The notes below the pieces were generated by a model, which was given only the letters and a program-made list of their open reading frames with translations, was not told where the DNA came from and ran no database searches. DNA of 64,000 bases. It comes from Aeromicrobium sp. PE09-221. Lineage in GTDB: Bacteria; Actinomycetota; Actinomycetes; Propionibacteriales; Nocardioidaceae. Position numbers and translations under genes: made by a program. This document shows positions 1-7,440 of the stretch, in pieces (positions within the stretch are counted from its first letter, which is position 1; every line of letters begins with the position of its first letter). Location of the stretch: positions 84,505 to 148,504 of the forward strand of contig NZ_MIJB01000005.1 in the NCBI RefSeq assembly GCF_002174305.1, given 5' to 3'.

Positions 1-195
1 ACACGTCTCGCGGAGACGCCGCGGCCGCGCCGACCGAGGTGGGACGACGTGCTCGCAGGCCGTGGTCACCGAGGTGACCGACGGCGCCCCGAGACTGTCT
101 CGCTCGATCGTCGGGCTCAAGCATCGAGCGGTGGGACACGCACCTCTCGCGGCACGGGAGAGGTGCGTAACTCACCACCCCCCCCCGGGCGGGCG
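1..195. other. Non-coding or unassigned left edge
   Basis: No reading frame here resembles a protein family that I recognise. The stretch lies downstream of the erm stop codon and contains a run of nine C at 178-186 followed by GGGCGGGCG, which may help to end erm transcription. Nothing else is supported. Confidence 0.3.
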
Positions 196-942
196 TCAGG
201 TGCGGCGCGCAAAGAGACCGGCCCACTGCTCCGGGCTCAGGTCGCGAGGCAGGTCGCGTGGCCCGACCCCCAGTTCACGGAGTAGTCGGTCGGGACACGG
301 TGCCCCGGCCGACCGGAGCATCGCGGCGAGTCCGCGCCCACGCGCCGTGAAGACGGTCTTGACGAAGCGCTCGTAGTCGCGGCGACGGTCGGCCGGCAGC
401 AGTGGGTCGGCTCGACGGCGGATCGTGAGAATGCCGCCGTCGACGCTCGGCCGCGGCCGGAAGGCCTCCGCGGGCACACGCCGGTCGAGCCGCACCGTGA
501 ACCACGGGTCGGTCTGCGCGGTCAGCATCGTCCGGCCGCCGACCCCGGCCCGCTTGCGCGCTACTTCCCACTGCAGCAGCAGCACCGCATCGGTCCATCC
601 GGATGAGGACAGCAGCCGCCGGAGGATCGGCGTGGTCAGGTGGAAGGGGAGATTGCCCACGACGACCGGGCGGTCGAGACGGACCCGCAGCGCATCCAGG
701 TGCATCACCTGGGCGCCCGGCGCGGAACGCTTCGTCGCCTGGACGCAACGCGGGTCGATGTCGATGGCGAGCAGCGGCCGCCCAAGCTCCGCGAGCGGCC
801 GGGTCAGCGCGCCACGGCCGCAGCCGATCTCCAGGACGGGTCCGGAGGTCTGGTCGACGAGGTGGAGGATGCGGCCGATGGTGCCGCGGTCATGCAGGAA
901 GTTCTGGCCGAGCTCATGTCGGCCACCAGAAGGGGATCGCAC
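196..942 (-). CDS. erm: 23S rRNA (adenine-N6) methyltransferase, Erm family
   Basis: This 248-residue protein would methylate the 23S rRNA adenine (A2058 in E. coli numbering) that macrolides, lincosamides and streptogramin B contact. Visible motifs are the N-terminal HELGQNFLHD, the S-adenosylmethionine loop EIGCGRGALT near residue 39 and the catalytic motif NLPFHLTTPI near residue 97, followed by WTDAVLLLQWEVARKRAG and the conserved FRPRPSVDGGI segment. Family identity rests on these motifs, which closely match Erm(X)-type enzymes of actinobacteria, and length is normal. The GTG start is supported by TGGAG seven bases upstream. A 20-codon leader and two stem-loops precede it on the same strand, suggesting drug-inducible translation. 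Whether it gives full resistance cannot be read from the sequence. Confidence 0.9.
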   Translation of the reverse strand: MRSPSGGRHELGQNFLHDRGTIGRILHLVDQTSGPVLEIGCGRGALTRPLAELGRPLLAIDIDPRCVQATKRSAPGAQVMHLDALRVRLDRPVVVGNLPFHLTTPILRRLLSSSGWTDAVLLLQWEVARKRAGVGGRTMLTAQTDPWFTVRLDRRVPAEAFRPRPSVDGGILTIRRRADPLLPADRRRDYERFVKTVFTARGRGLAAMLRSAGAPCPDRLLRELGVGPRDLPRDLSPEQWAGLFARRT

Positions 943-1016
943 GAAGTGCTCCAGTGTGAAGAGGGAATGACGAGTACTGGAGGTACGGCGCGACGAGGTT
1001 CAGCGAGGACGCGCCG
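943..1016 (-). promoter_or_regulatory. Candidate erm translational attenuator (two stem-loops)
   Basis: On the minus strand the RNA between the leader stop and the erm start can form two perfect stems. The first pairs 1010-1017 with 985-992 (ACGGCGCG with CGCGCCGT) and starts at the leader stop codon. The second pairs 976-982 with 949-955 (CTCCAGT with ACTGGAG) and includes the GGAG Shine-Dalgarno sequence of erm. A competing hairpin, GTAC-CTCCA-GTAC at 973-985, would tie up the anti-Shine-Dalgarno arm. This is the layout expected of an erm attenuator, although pairing has only been judged by eye. Confidence 0.65.
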
Positions 1017-1079
1017 TCAGGCGCTGCGCTCGCGAACGAGGCTCAGCCGCCCGTAGGCGGCCTTGGTTATCGATCCCAT
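1017..1079 (-). CDS. Candidate Erm leader peptide, 20 residues
   Basis: A 20-codon reading frame, MGSITKAAYGRLSLVRERSA, lies 74 bases upstream of erm on the same strand. It has no Shine-Dalgarno sequence. A -10-like TAGACT lies seven bases before its ATG, which suggests a leaderless transcript. Its end is rich in Arg, Leu and Val (GRLSLVRER), loosely reminiscent of RLR-type macrolide arrest peptides such as ErmDL. The function as an arrest peptide is inferred from position and the downstream stem-loops; I know of no described leader with this sequence. Confidence 0.55.
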   Translation of the reverse strand: MGSITKAAYGRLSLVRERSA

Positions 1080-1113
1080 GCGGGCCAGTCTAGTACAGAG
1101 AGATGATGGAGCG

Positions 1114-1560
1114 GTGTACCCCGTCCTCAGACCTTTACGCAGTGCCGACGAGCCGTCGGTGGTCGAGATCTGGCGGCGTGCCGTGGAGGCGACCCACGAG
1201 TTCCTCTCTCCCGAGGACATCGACTTCTACGAGGGGCATATCCGCGACACCTATCTCCCGGCCCTCGACGTGACCGTCGCGGAGCTGAGCGGGCGCATCG
1301 TGGGCTTTCTCGGATTGCAGGAGCATCGGGTCGAGATGCTCTTCGTGGACCCCGAGGCGCACAATCTGGGCATCGGTACTCGCCTGCTCGCCCACGCCGC
1401 CGCCCGGCACGCCAGGCTCGATCTGGACGTCAACGAGCAGAACCCGTCGGCCCTGGACTTCTACCGATCCCGAGGCTTCGTCGAGACCGGACGGTCACCG
1501 ACCGACGGCGAGGGACGTCCTTTTCCACTGATCCATCTCAGCGGGCCCTATCCGCGCTGA
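1114..1560 (+). CDS. GNAT family N-acetyltransferase
   Basis: This is an approximately 148-residue acetyltransferase of the GNAT fold, most like the YjaB-type small-molecule branch. The protein opens with LRPLRSADEPSVVEIWRRAVEATHEFLSPEDI. The acetyl-CoA loop region is VEMLFVDPEAHNLGIGTRLLAHA, and the family-typical NEQNPSALDFYRSRGFVETGR follows. The natural substrate cannot be told. The start is uncertain: GTG at 1114 fits family length, while in-frame ATG at 1078 would overlap the divergent erm leader. It is transcribed divergently from erm across a promoter region of about 35 bases. Confidence 0.75.
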   Translation: MYPVLRPLRSADEPSVVEIWRRAVEATHEFLSPEDIDFYEGHIRDTYLPALDVTVAELSGRIVGFLGLQEHRVEMLFVDPEAHNLGIGTRLLAHAAARHARLDLDVNEQNPSALDFYRSRGFVETGRSPTDGEGRPFPLIHLSGPYPR

Positions 1561-1694
1561 GTCACCCGCTTTGGTGGGTCAGCGTCCTTTCGCAAGGGCA
1601 GAATGGACGCCTCAGCACCGCCCGCCCGCGAGAGACGGACGCTCACTCACCGGCCCCGGCATGCGGGTCGTGAGTTGGACACGACCGCGCTGAG

Positions 1695-2027
1695 TCACTC
1701 GCCCAGCAGCGACAACGCGGTCCACGCGTGTCCGAGGCGATCGGCGAGACCGAGACGGTCGGCGAGCTCGACCGGATCTCGCGGATCCTCGTAGAGACTC
1801 GCGAAGAGATCGAGAGCCTCCCCGACGCGGAGCTTCGGCTGCAGCCCGGCCTGTTGAAGCTGCACCCCGATATCGCATGGCGCGGCGGCGCGGTCGCAGG
1901 GCGGGTCGACCCCCAGGACCTCGACGGTCCCCGCGTCGGCTGGCGCCAGTCCGGCGATCCGCCAGAGCCGTATCAACCGATCGGTCAACCCACCGGAGTG
2001 GGCGATCCGTGGTCCGGCATGGTTCAC
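1695..2027 (-). pseudogene. ABC transporter ATPase remnant
   Basis: A 110-codon frame encodes only a middle piece of an ABC ATPase. It contains DAGTVEVLGVDP, then DIGVQLQQAGLQPKLRVGEALDLFASLY and DPVELADRLGLADRLGHAWTALS, which match the segment between Walker A and the signature motif of drug or ABC-2 type ATPases. Walker A is missing upstream, and the frame ends at TALSLLGE, exactly where LSGGERQR would follow. No continuation appears in the other frames. It is therefore a decayed gene. The right end overlaps the promoter region of the terC riboswitch. Confidence 0.7.
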
Positions 2028-2032
2028 TAGTG

Positions 2033-2140
2033 CTCCAGGAGGGGAGTATCCCCACTCACGTCCGACTCGTCATCACGTGCGACACCGATGTCGTCCCGGG
2101 TCGGCGGCCGGTTTCCCACCCGGCGGGAGAGACCTCCGGT
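2033..2140 (+). ncRNA. yybP-ykoY manganese riboswitch
   Basis: The leader of terC carries the conserved landmarks of the Mn2+-sensing yybP-ykoY class. These are GGGGAGTA at 2041-2048 (loop L1), CGTCATCACG near 2068-2077, and GGGAGAGACCTCC at 2125-2137 (loop L3 and closing strand). The basal stem pairs GGAGG (2038-2042) with CCTCC (2133-2137). A CCCGG...CCGGG-like helix fills the middle. This class commonly precedes TerC-family genes, as here. Elevated Mn2+ would be expected to increase terC expression. Confidence 0.85.
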
Positions 2141-2167
2141 GATTCGACACGCACCGAAGGATTCTCT

Positions 2168-3190
2168 GTGGACGTCTCTCTGCTGACCTGGATCGTCACG
2201 ATCGCCGCGATCGCCGGCTTCTTCGTCTTCGACTTCTTTGCGCACGTGCGCACCCCACATGCCCCAACCCTCAAGGAATCCGGCTTCTGGTCGGCCTTCT
2301 ATGTCGGCATCGCGGTGATCTTCGGCTTCCTGGTCATGTGGGTCTGGGGCGGCACCTACGGTGGTGAGTACTTCGCCGGCTATGTCACGGAGAAAGCGCT
2401 CAGCGTCGACAATCTCTTCGTCTTCGTCATCATCATGGCGAGCTTCTCGGTGCCCCGGGAGTATCAGCAGAAGGTGCTGCTGATCGGCATCGCGATGGCG
2501 CTGGTGATGCGCGGCGCCTTCATCGCCCTGGGCGCCGCGGCGATCAATGCCTACGCCTGGGTCTTCTATCTGTTCGGCGCGTTCCTGATCTACACGGCCA
2601 TCAAGCTCATCATCGATCACGTCAGGGATGATGACGATGAGGCCGGCGAGAGCCGGATCACGCGACTCGTCAAGCGCATCCTGCCGACCACCGACGAGTA
2701 CCACGGCGACCGCCTCACCGTCCGCATCAATGGCAAGCGAATGGTCACGCCGATGCTGCTGACGCTGGTAGCGATCGGCTTCGCCGACCTGGTCTTCGCG
2801 GTCGACTCCATCCCAGCGATCTACGGCCTGACCCAGGAAGCGTATCTGGTGTTCACCGCCAACGCCTTCGCCCTGCTCGGCCTGCGTCAGCTGTTCTTCC
2901 TCATCGGCGGACTGCTCGACCGGCTCGTCTACCTCTCCTACGGATTGTCGCTCATCCTCGCCTTCATCGGCGTGAAGCTCGTGCTGCACGCTCTGCACGA
3001 GAACACGCTGGGCTTCATCAACGACGGCGAGCATGTCGAGGTGCCCGAGGTCTCCACGGGGACGTCGCTCATCGTCATCATCGGCATCCTCGTCATCACG
3101 ACGGTCGCCAGCCTCCTCAAGACCGGCGGCAAGGCCCAGCCGTTGCCCACGGTCGAGGAGGCCCAGAAAGATCCCACTCACGAGGACTGA
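2168..3190 (+). CDS. TerC family membrane protein, probable manganese exporter
   Basis: This is a 340-residue polytopic membrane protein of the TerC/Alx family. It has about nine hydrophobic segments and the acidic membrane motifs EKALSVDNLFVFVIIM near residue 75 and ADLVFAVDSIPAIYG near residue 206, whose Asp and Glu residues are thought to bind metal. The GTG start at 2168 is preceded by AAGG at seven bases. TerC/Alx proteins are linked to Mn2+ efflux and to metalation of exported enzymes, and the yybP-ykoY riboswitch just upstream supports manganese as the ligand. The cytoplasmic loop RDDDDEAGESR and the C-terminal tail are variable parts. Older annotation would call it a tellurium resistance protein. 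Confidence 0.9.
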   Translation: MDVSLLTWIVTIAAIAGFFVFDFFAHVRTPHAPTLKESGFWSAFYVGIAVIFGFLVMWVWGGTYGGEYFAGYVTEKALSVDNLFVFVIIMASFSVPREYQQKVLLIGIAMALVMRGAFIALGAAAINAYAWVFYLFGAFLIYTAIKLIIDHVRDDDDEAGESRITRLVKRILPTTDEYHGDRLTVRINGKRMVTPMLLTLVAIGFADLVFAVDSIPAIYGLTQEAYLVFTANAFALLGLRQLFFLIGGLLDRLVYLSYGLSLILAFIGVKLVLHALHENTLGFINDGEHVEVPEVSTGTSLIVIIGILVITTVASLLKTGGKAQPLPTVEEAQKDPTHED

Positions 3191-3246
3191 GCGCCGCGTG
3201 CCGCTCACGGCGGTGGTTGACGGTGCACCGCGATCTGGCGGCACGC

Positions 3247-3263
3247 GATGGCGGTGTGCCATC
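3247..3263 (+). terminator. Possible terC terminator hairpin
   Basis: GATGGC-GGTGT-GCCATC forms a perfect six-base-pair stem 57 bases after terC. No T tract follows, so it is only a weak candidate for termination. The rest of 3191-3355 shows no gene. Confidence 0.3.
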
Positions 3264-3355
3264 GACCATCCCGAGCGCCTCGATCGTTGACCAGTCACCG
3301 AATACCGGCGGCGCCCCATCGCGGTGAGCGATCACCCACGGGGGCTCCCCGCACG

Positions 3356-3628
3356 TCAGCGACGTTGATAGATGTCGCGACGATGGCCGACCGCGACGAC
3401 CAGGACCCGCAGCACGCCATCGTCGATCTCGTAGACGACACGGAAATCACCGGTGCGGACGCGCCACTCACCCGAGCCGCCCGCGAGCTTCTTGGCGCCC
3501 GGCGGACGCGGTTCGGACACCAGCAGTTCCACGGCCGCCTGCACCCTACGCCGGGCCGGCGGATCGAGCTTGCGGAGCTGGCGCGCCGCAGCCGGACTCA
3601 CCTCGATGCGATAGCCCGCGGAGGTCAT
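3356..3628 (-). CDS. RelE/ParE-type toxin
   Basis: This is a 90-residue toxin of the RelE/ParE superfamily, starting MTSAGYRIEVSPAAARQLRKLDPPARRRVQAAV. The family pattern continues through GSGEWRVRTGDFRVVYEIDDGVLRVLVVAVGHRRDIY, which holds the basic and aromatic residues typical of RelE ribosome-dependent mRNases. The chosen ATG overlaps the antitoxin stop codon as ATGA, the usual coupling in these operons. An upstream in-frame start would add 11 residues inside the antitoxin gene and is less likely. Target and activity are inferred from the family. Confidence 0.88.
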   Translation of the reverse strand: MTSAGYRIEVSPAAARQLRKLDPPARRRVQAAVELLVSEPRPPGAKKLAGGSGEWRVRTGDFRVVYEIDDGVLRVLVVAVGHRRDIYQRR

Positions 3629-3891
3629 GTGAGACCGAGATCGGCCTTGACCTGTTCCCATGGAACCGGTGCCTCACCGGTCTCCGCCATCTCGGCCCGG
3701 GCGGCAGCCGCCGCCCGGATATCGGCCAGGTCCTCTGCCGCTTCGACCAGCCGCTCGAGCTCCTCGGCATCCATGACCGCGGCGACCCGACGCCCGCGGC
3801 GAGTCAGGAAGACCGGTTCGCGCCCGATGCGGGCCTCCTCGACGACATCGGCCAGACGCGCCCGGGCCTCGCTGATGGTCATCTCACTCAT
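3625..3891 (-). CDS. Phd/YefM family antitoxin
   Basis: This is an 88-residue antitoxin. The N-terminal half, MTISEARARLADVVEEARIGREPVFLTRRGRRVAAVMDAEELERL, is the Phd/YefM DNA-binding fold. The acidic and helical C-terminal half (EDLADIRAAAAARAEMAETGEAPVPWEQVKADL) would wrap the toxin. It is encoded first and overlaps the toxin by four bases. A palindrome with a TGTACA core, the motif known from yefM-yoeB operators, lies 22 bases upstream and suggests conditional autorepression. Confidence 0.9.
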   Translation of the reverse strand: MSEMTISEARARLADVVEEARIGREPVFLTRRGRRVAAVMDAEELERLVEAAEDLADIRAAAAARAEMAETGEAPVPWEQVKADLGLT

Positions 3892-3912
3892 AGCGCCATC
3901 ATAGCCGAAGAA

Positions 3913-3932
3913 GCTGAAATGTACATTTCAGC
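3913..3932. promoter_or_regulatory. Toxin-antitoxin operator palindrome
   Basis: GCTGAAATGTACATTTCAGC is a perfect 20-base palindrome with the TGTACA core seen in YefM operators. It lies between the antitoxin start (3891) and the nhaA stop (3935-3937). It could also fold into a hairpin just after nhaA and so may have a second role in ending that transcript. Confidence 0.75.
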
Positions 3933-3934
3933 GC

Positions 3935-5773
3935 TCATAGCCGGCCGCGCAGGGAACGGTCGGCAGCGCGCTGTTGTTCGAGGACGGCGATGAGGGTGCG
4001 CGCATCGTGCGAACCCCGGTGCCGCACGCCGTTGAGAAAGAAGGTCGGCGTGCCCGTCGCCCCGCTGGCATATGCGCTGACCTCATCGGTCCGGACCCGG
4101 TCGCGGACCTGCGCATCGACGCAGTCCCGCGCGAACTGGTCGAGGTCGAGACCGAGCTGGTCGGCGTATCGCAGCAGGTCGTCACCCTCCAGATGGGCCT
4201 GGGAGCTGAACAGCAGGGAGTACATCTCCCAGAACTTGCCCTGGCGCCCGGCCGCCTCGGCGGCGATGGCCGCGTCGAGGGCGCGCGGGTGGACATCCTC
4301 GAGGGGCAGGTGGCGCACGGCGAAGCAGAGATCATCGCCGAAGTGCGCCCGCAGGTCGTCACCCATGCCGGTGCTGCGCGCGCAGAAGGGGCATTCGAAG
4401 TCGAAGTACTCGACCACGACGACCGGCGCATGGGGATCGCCGTGGATGTGGTCGCGCCCGGGATCCAGGGGCGGCTCGAGCAACACCGGCAGGTCGGCGC
4501 TCTCCTCGCCCAGGTGGTTCCGCGCGACCCAGAATACGACCCAGCCGACCGCCCAGGAGAGTCCCATCGCGATCAGCACGCCGATCACGGCGAACCTCGC
4601 GGTCTCACCCTCGAAAGCCAGCGACACGATCAGCAGCGACATCGTGAAGCCGATACCCGAGAGGGCCGCCCCTCCCGCGACGCTGCCGGGTCCGACCCCG
4701 TCCGGGAGCGTGCCGAGCCGCAGCCGGACGGCGGCCCACGCCCCGAGCGAGATGCCGAGGGTCTTGCCGACCACGAGGCCGGCGACGATGCCCCAGGTCA
4801 CCGGGGAGCGTAGTGCCTCGCCGAGGACACCGCCGCGCAGGTCCACGCCGGCATTGGCGAGGGCGAAGATCGGCACGATCACGAGGGCGACCGGTGAGGC
4901 GATGACGGTGTGCAGCCGCTCGTTGACCGAGATGGAGCGTGCCAGGCCCGCTTGAGCCACCCGCGCCACCCGCGCTTGCGGCGACTGCCAGTAGTCGCGG
5001 AAGAGGTACTTGGCGCGGATGACGTCCTCGCGCTCCGGTGCCGCCGCGGGGACGAGCAGACCGGCAGCCATGCCGGCGAGCGAGGGATGGATGCCTGAGA
5101 GCAGGGTGGCCGCCCACAGCACGACGATCACGACGACATAGGGGCTGCTGCGCCACTGCCGCGACCTGCCGAGCAGCCACAGCAGACCGAGGCATCCGAA
5201 GGCGATGAGGAGCGGCGTGACGGAGAGGTCATCGGTGTAGAAGATGCCGATGACCGACACGGCGAGGAAGTCGTCGACGACCGTGAGCGCGAGGAGGAAG
5301 ACCCGCAGCTGGCTCGACATCGCGGGCCCGACGAGTGCGAGAGCCCCGAGCAGGAAGGCGGTGTCGGTGCCGACGACCGCACCCCAGCCCTGGGCCGCCT
5401 CGCGTCCGGCGATCGCCAGGTAGAGCAATGCCGGCAGCACCACGCCGCACAGCCCCGCGACAAGGGGCACGACGGCACGACGGCGGTCACGCAGCGACCC
5501 GACCGCGAACTCCTGGCGCACCTCCAGGCCGATGAGGAAGAAGAAGACCACCATGAGGCCGTCGTTGACCCAGTGATGCAGGTCCATATCGATGATGAAG
5601 TCACCGATCTCGACCATGATCGGGATCTCCAGCAGATGCTCGTAGCTGCCGGAGAACGGGGAATTGGCCCACACCAGGGCGAACAGCGCGACGCCGACGA
5701 GCAGCAGGGCGCTCCCGGACTCGGTCTTCAGCCGTTCGATGACCCGTTGGACCGCCGCGTCGACCGCGCTCAT
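3935..5773 (-). CDS. nhaA: Na+/H+ antiporter NhaA fused to a DsbA-like thioredoxin domain
   Basis: This 612-residue protein joins two domains. Residues about 15-415 are an NhaA antiporter with roughly 12 membrane helices and the paired aspartates in LALTVVDDFLAV that carry ions in E. coli NhaA. Residues about 430-612 are a DsbA-type thioredoxin fold with the CPFC active site (EYFDFECPFCARS) and a cis-proline loop GATGTPTFFLNG. The ATG at 5773 has AGGGG upstream; a longer frame exists but adds no family sequence. NhaA-thioredoxin fusions are known in actinobacteria. Sodium extrusion is supported by the family, while the thioredoxin domain's role and which membrane face it occupies are unknown. 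Confidence 0.9.
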   Translation of the reverse strand: MSAVDAAVQRVIERLKTESGSALLLVGVALFALVWANSPFSGSYEHLLEIPIMVEIGDFIIDMDLHHWVNDGLMVVFFFLIGLEVRQEFAVGSLRDRRRAVVPLVAGLCGVVLPALLYLAIAGREAAQGWGAVVGTDTAFLLGALALVGPAMSSQLRVFLLALTVVDDFLAVSVIGIFYTDDLSVTPLLIAFGCLGLLWLLGRSRQWRSSPYVVVIVVLWAATLLSGIHPSLAGMAAGLLVPAAAPEREDVIRAKYLFRDYWQSPQARVARVAQAGLARSISVNERLHTVIASPVALVIVPIFALANAGVDLRGGVLGEALRSPVTWGIVAGLVVGKTLGISLGAWAAVRLRLGTLPDGVGPGSVAGGAALSGIGFTMSLLIVSLAFEGETARFAVIGVLIAMGLSWAVGWVVFWVARNHLGEESADLPVLLEPPLDPGRDHIHGDPHAPVVVVEYFDFECPFCARSTGMGDDLRAHFGDDLCFAVRHLPLEDVHPRALDAAIAAEAAGRQGKFWEMYSLLFSSQAHLEGDDLLRYADQLGLDLDQFARDCVDAQVRDRVRTDEVSAYASGATGTPTFFLNGVRHRGSHDARTLIAVLEQQRAADRSLRGRL

Positions 5774-5912
5774 ACCGCTCACCCCTCGGACAACTCCGCC
5801 GAGCGTCAACTTACTCCCGCCGGACGTGCGCGACGAGTGTGATGCTTGCGTCCCACGATCCCGCTCGGAGAGGATCGCCACGGCAGCCACGCCGATTCAC
5901 CGGGAGGGCCGG

Positions 5913-6731
5913 ATGCAGCACACGACCGCACGCGACATGACCTTCGAGGTGGAGCAAGGAGGTGACGGGCCACCGGTCGTACTCCTGCACGGCTTTCCCG
6001 AGACGGCGGCCACCTGGCGCGCTGTCGCGGGAATGCTGCAAGAAGCGGGCTACCACACCTACGCGCCGAACCAGCGCGGCTACTCGCCGGGCGCACGCCC
6101 CGAAGCGGTCGAGGCCTACGCCATGGACACGCTCGCCGACGATGTCCTCGCGCTCGCCGACGCCTGGGGCCTGGACCGCTTCCACGTCGTCGGTCACGAC
6201 TGGGGAGCGGCGGTGGCGTGGAAGCTCACCGCCTTGCATCCGGAACGGGTGGAGACCCTGACCGCGGTGTCGGTGCCCCATCTGGCCGCCTACGGCTGGG
6301 CCTTGGCGAATGACGCCGATCAGCAACGCCGTGCGTCCTATATCGGGTTGTTCCGCGACGGCCAGCGCGCCGAGGGGCTACTACTGGAGGACGACGCGCG
6401 ACGGCTCATCGCGATGTTCGAGGGCCGTGTCCCGGACGACCTGGTCGAGGAGCACGTCTCAACGCTCCGCGAGCCGGGAGCACTGACCGCCGCGCTCAAC
6501 TGGTACCGGGCCATGGGTCCGGAGACCGACCTGCCCGCGGTCCGTGTGCCGACCACCTACGTCTGGAGCACAGCCGACCAGGCTCTGGGTCGGGCCGGCG
6601 CGGAACGCTGCGGCGACCACGTCAACGCGGACTACCGCTTCGTCGAACTCGAGGGAGTCTCCCACTGGATACCCGAGGAGGCCCCCGGCGAGCTCGCCGA
6701 GATCATCGTCGCGCGGGCCTCGGGACAATGA
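5913..6731 (+). CDS. Alpha/beta hydrolase, epoxide hydrolase-like
   Basis: This is a 272-residue alpha/beta hydrolase. The oxyanion motif is HGFPE near residue 28, the nucleophile elbow is GHDWGAA near residue 96 with Asp as nucleophile, and the catalytic histidine is in GVSHWIPEE near the C terminus. The Asp elbow followed by Trp points to the soluble epoxide hydrolase/haloalkane dehalogenase branch rather than a serine esterase. The start ATG is preceded by GGGAGG. The next gene begins nine bases after the stop, so the two probably share an mRNA. The substrate is unknown. Confidence 0.82.
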   Translation: MQHTTARDMTFEVEQGGDGPPVVLLHGFPETAATWRAVAGMLQEAGYHTYAPNQRGYSPGARPEAVEAYAMDTLADDVLALADAWGLDRFHVVGHDWGAAVAWKLTALHPERVETLTAVSVPHLAAYGWALANDADQQRRASYIGLFRDGQRAEGLLLEDDARRLIAMFEGRVPDDLVEEHVSTLREPGALTAALNWYRAMGPETDLPAVRVPTTYVWSTADQALGRAGAERCGDHVNADYRFVELEGVSHWIPEEAPGELAEIIVARASGQ

Positions 6732-6740
6732 TGTTCCCGG

Positions 6741-7418
6741 GTGGCGGCGCTGCGCCGCTATCCGGTCAAGGCCATGGGCGGAGAGTCGTTGCGGAAAGTC
6801 GACCTCGACGATCGCGGACTGGTCGGCGACCGCTGGTTCGCGGTCACCGACGACGACGGGCGATTCGCGGCGCTGAAGAACACCCGACGCTTCAAGCGAC
6901 GCGATCGCGTCGTCGACTACCGCGCGAGCACCACCGCGGACACTGTGGTGGTGGCGTGCGCCGAGGATCGCTGGAGGGTCGGTGATCCCGCACTCGACGA
7001 ACACCTGAGCACGCGACTCGGCACCCGAGTGCGGGTGACGGCGGAGGACACCGCGCCCCATCAGGACGGCGGAGCCGTATCGCTCATCGGATCGGCGACA
7101 TTGCAGTGGTGTGCCGAGCGCTGGGGGCCCGCCGGGGATGCCCGCCGGCTGCGCGCCAATATCGTCGTCGAGACCAGTGTCCCCTTCGAGGAGGAGGACT
7201 GGGTAGGCTCGACCGTGCGCATCGGGACAGCGGCACTGCACATCGTGGAACGGGTACGGCGCTGCCGAGTGATCGATGTAGCCCAGGACGGCGTCGTCCC
7301 CCAGGCGTCCTGGCTGAAGGAGCTCGGGCGGGAACGCGACCTGCTCCTGGCCGTCTACGCCGATGTGACCGGGCGGGGAGTCATCGCCCTGGGCGATCCC
7401 CCGCGGCCGGGGCGATGA
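6741..7418 (+). CDS. MOSC domain protein
   Basis: This 225-residue protein resembles the C-terminal MOSC domain of molybdenum cofactor sulfurases and the YiiM/mARC group. It begins with the beta-barrel-like segment LRRYPVKAMGGESL and RGLVGDRWFAV and ends with the conserved cysteine loop RRCRVIDVAQDG near residue 175. It may handle sulfur on a molybdenum cofactor or reduce N-hydroxylated compounds, but no partner gene is nearby. The start is GTG at 6741 without a clear Shine-Dalgarno sequence, nine bases after the hydrolase stop, so translation may be coupled. Confidence 0.75.
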   Translation: MAALRRYPVKAMGGESLRKVDLDDRGLVGDRWFAVTDDDGRFAALKNTRRFKRRDRVVDYRASTTADTVVVACAEDRWRVGDPALDEHLSTRLGTRVRVTAEDTAPHQDGGAVSLIGSATLQWCAERWGPAGDARRLRANIVVETSVPFEEEDWVGSTVRIGTAALHIVERVRRCRVIDVAQDGVVPQASWLKELGRERDLLLAVYADVTGRGVIALGDPPRPGR

Positions 7419-7440
7419 TCCGAGCGACGAGGATCGGGGG

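Noticed and set aside
1017..1220. 67-residue protein opposite the GNAT gene
   Set aside because: The upstream two thirds are antisense to the acetyltransferase; only the last 20 codons, which form the erm leader, are retained.
2027..3319. Long open frame antisense to terC
   Set aside because: It runs opposite a clear TerC gene and encodes low-complexity acidic and charged sequence, the usual mirror of a membrane protein gene at high GC.
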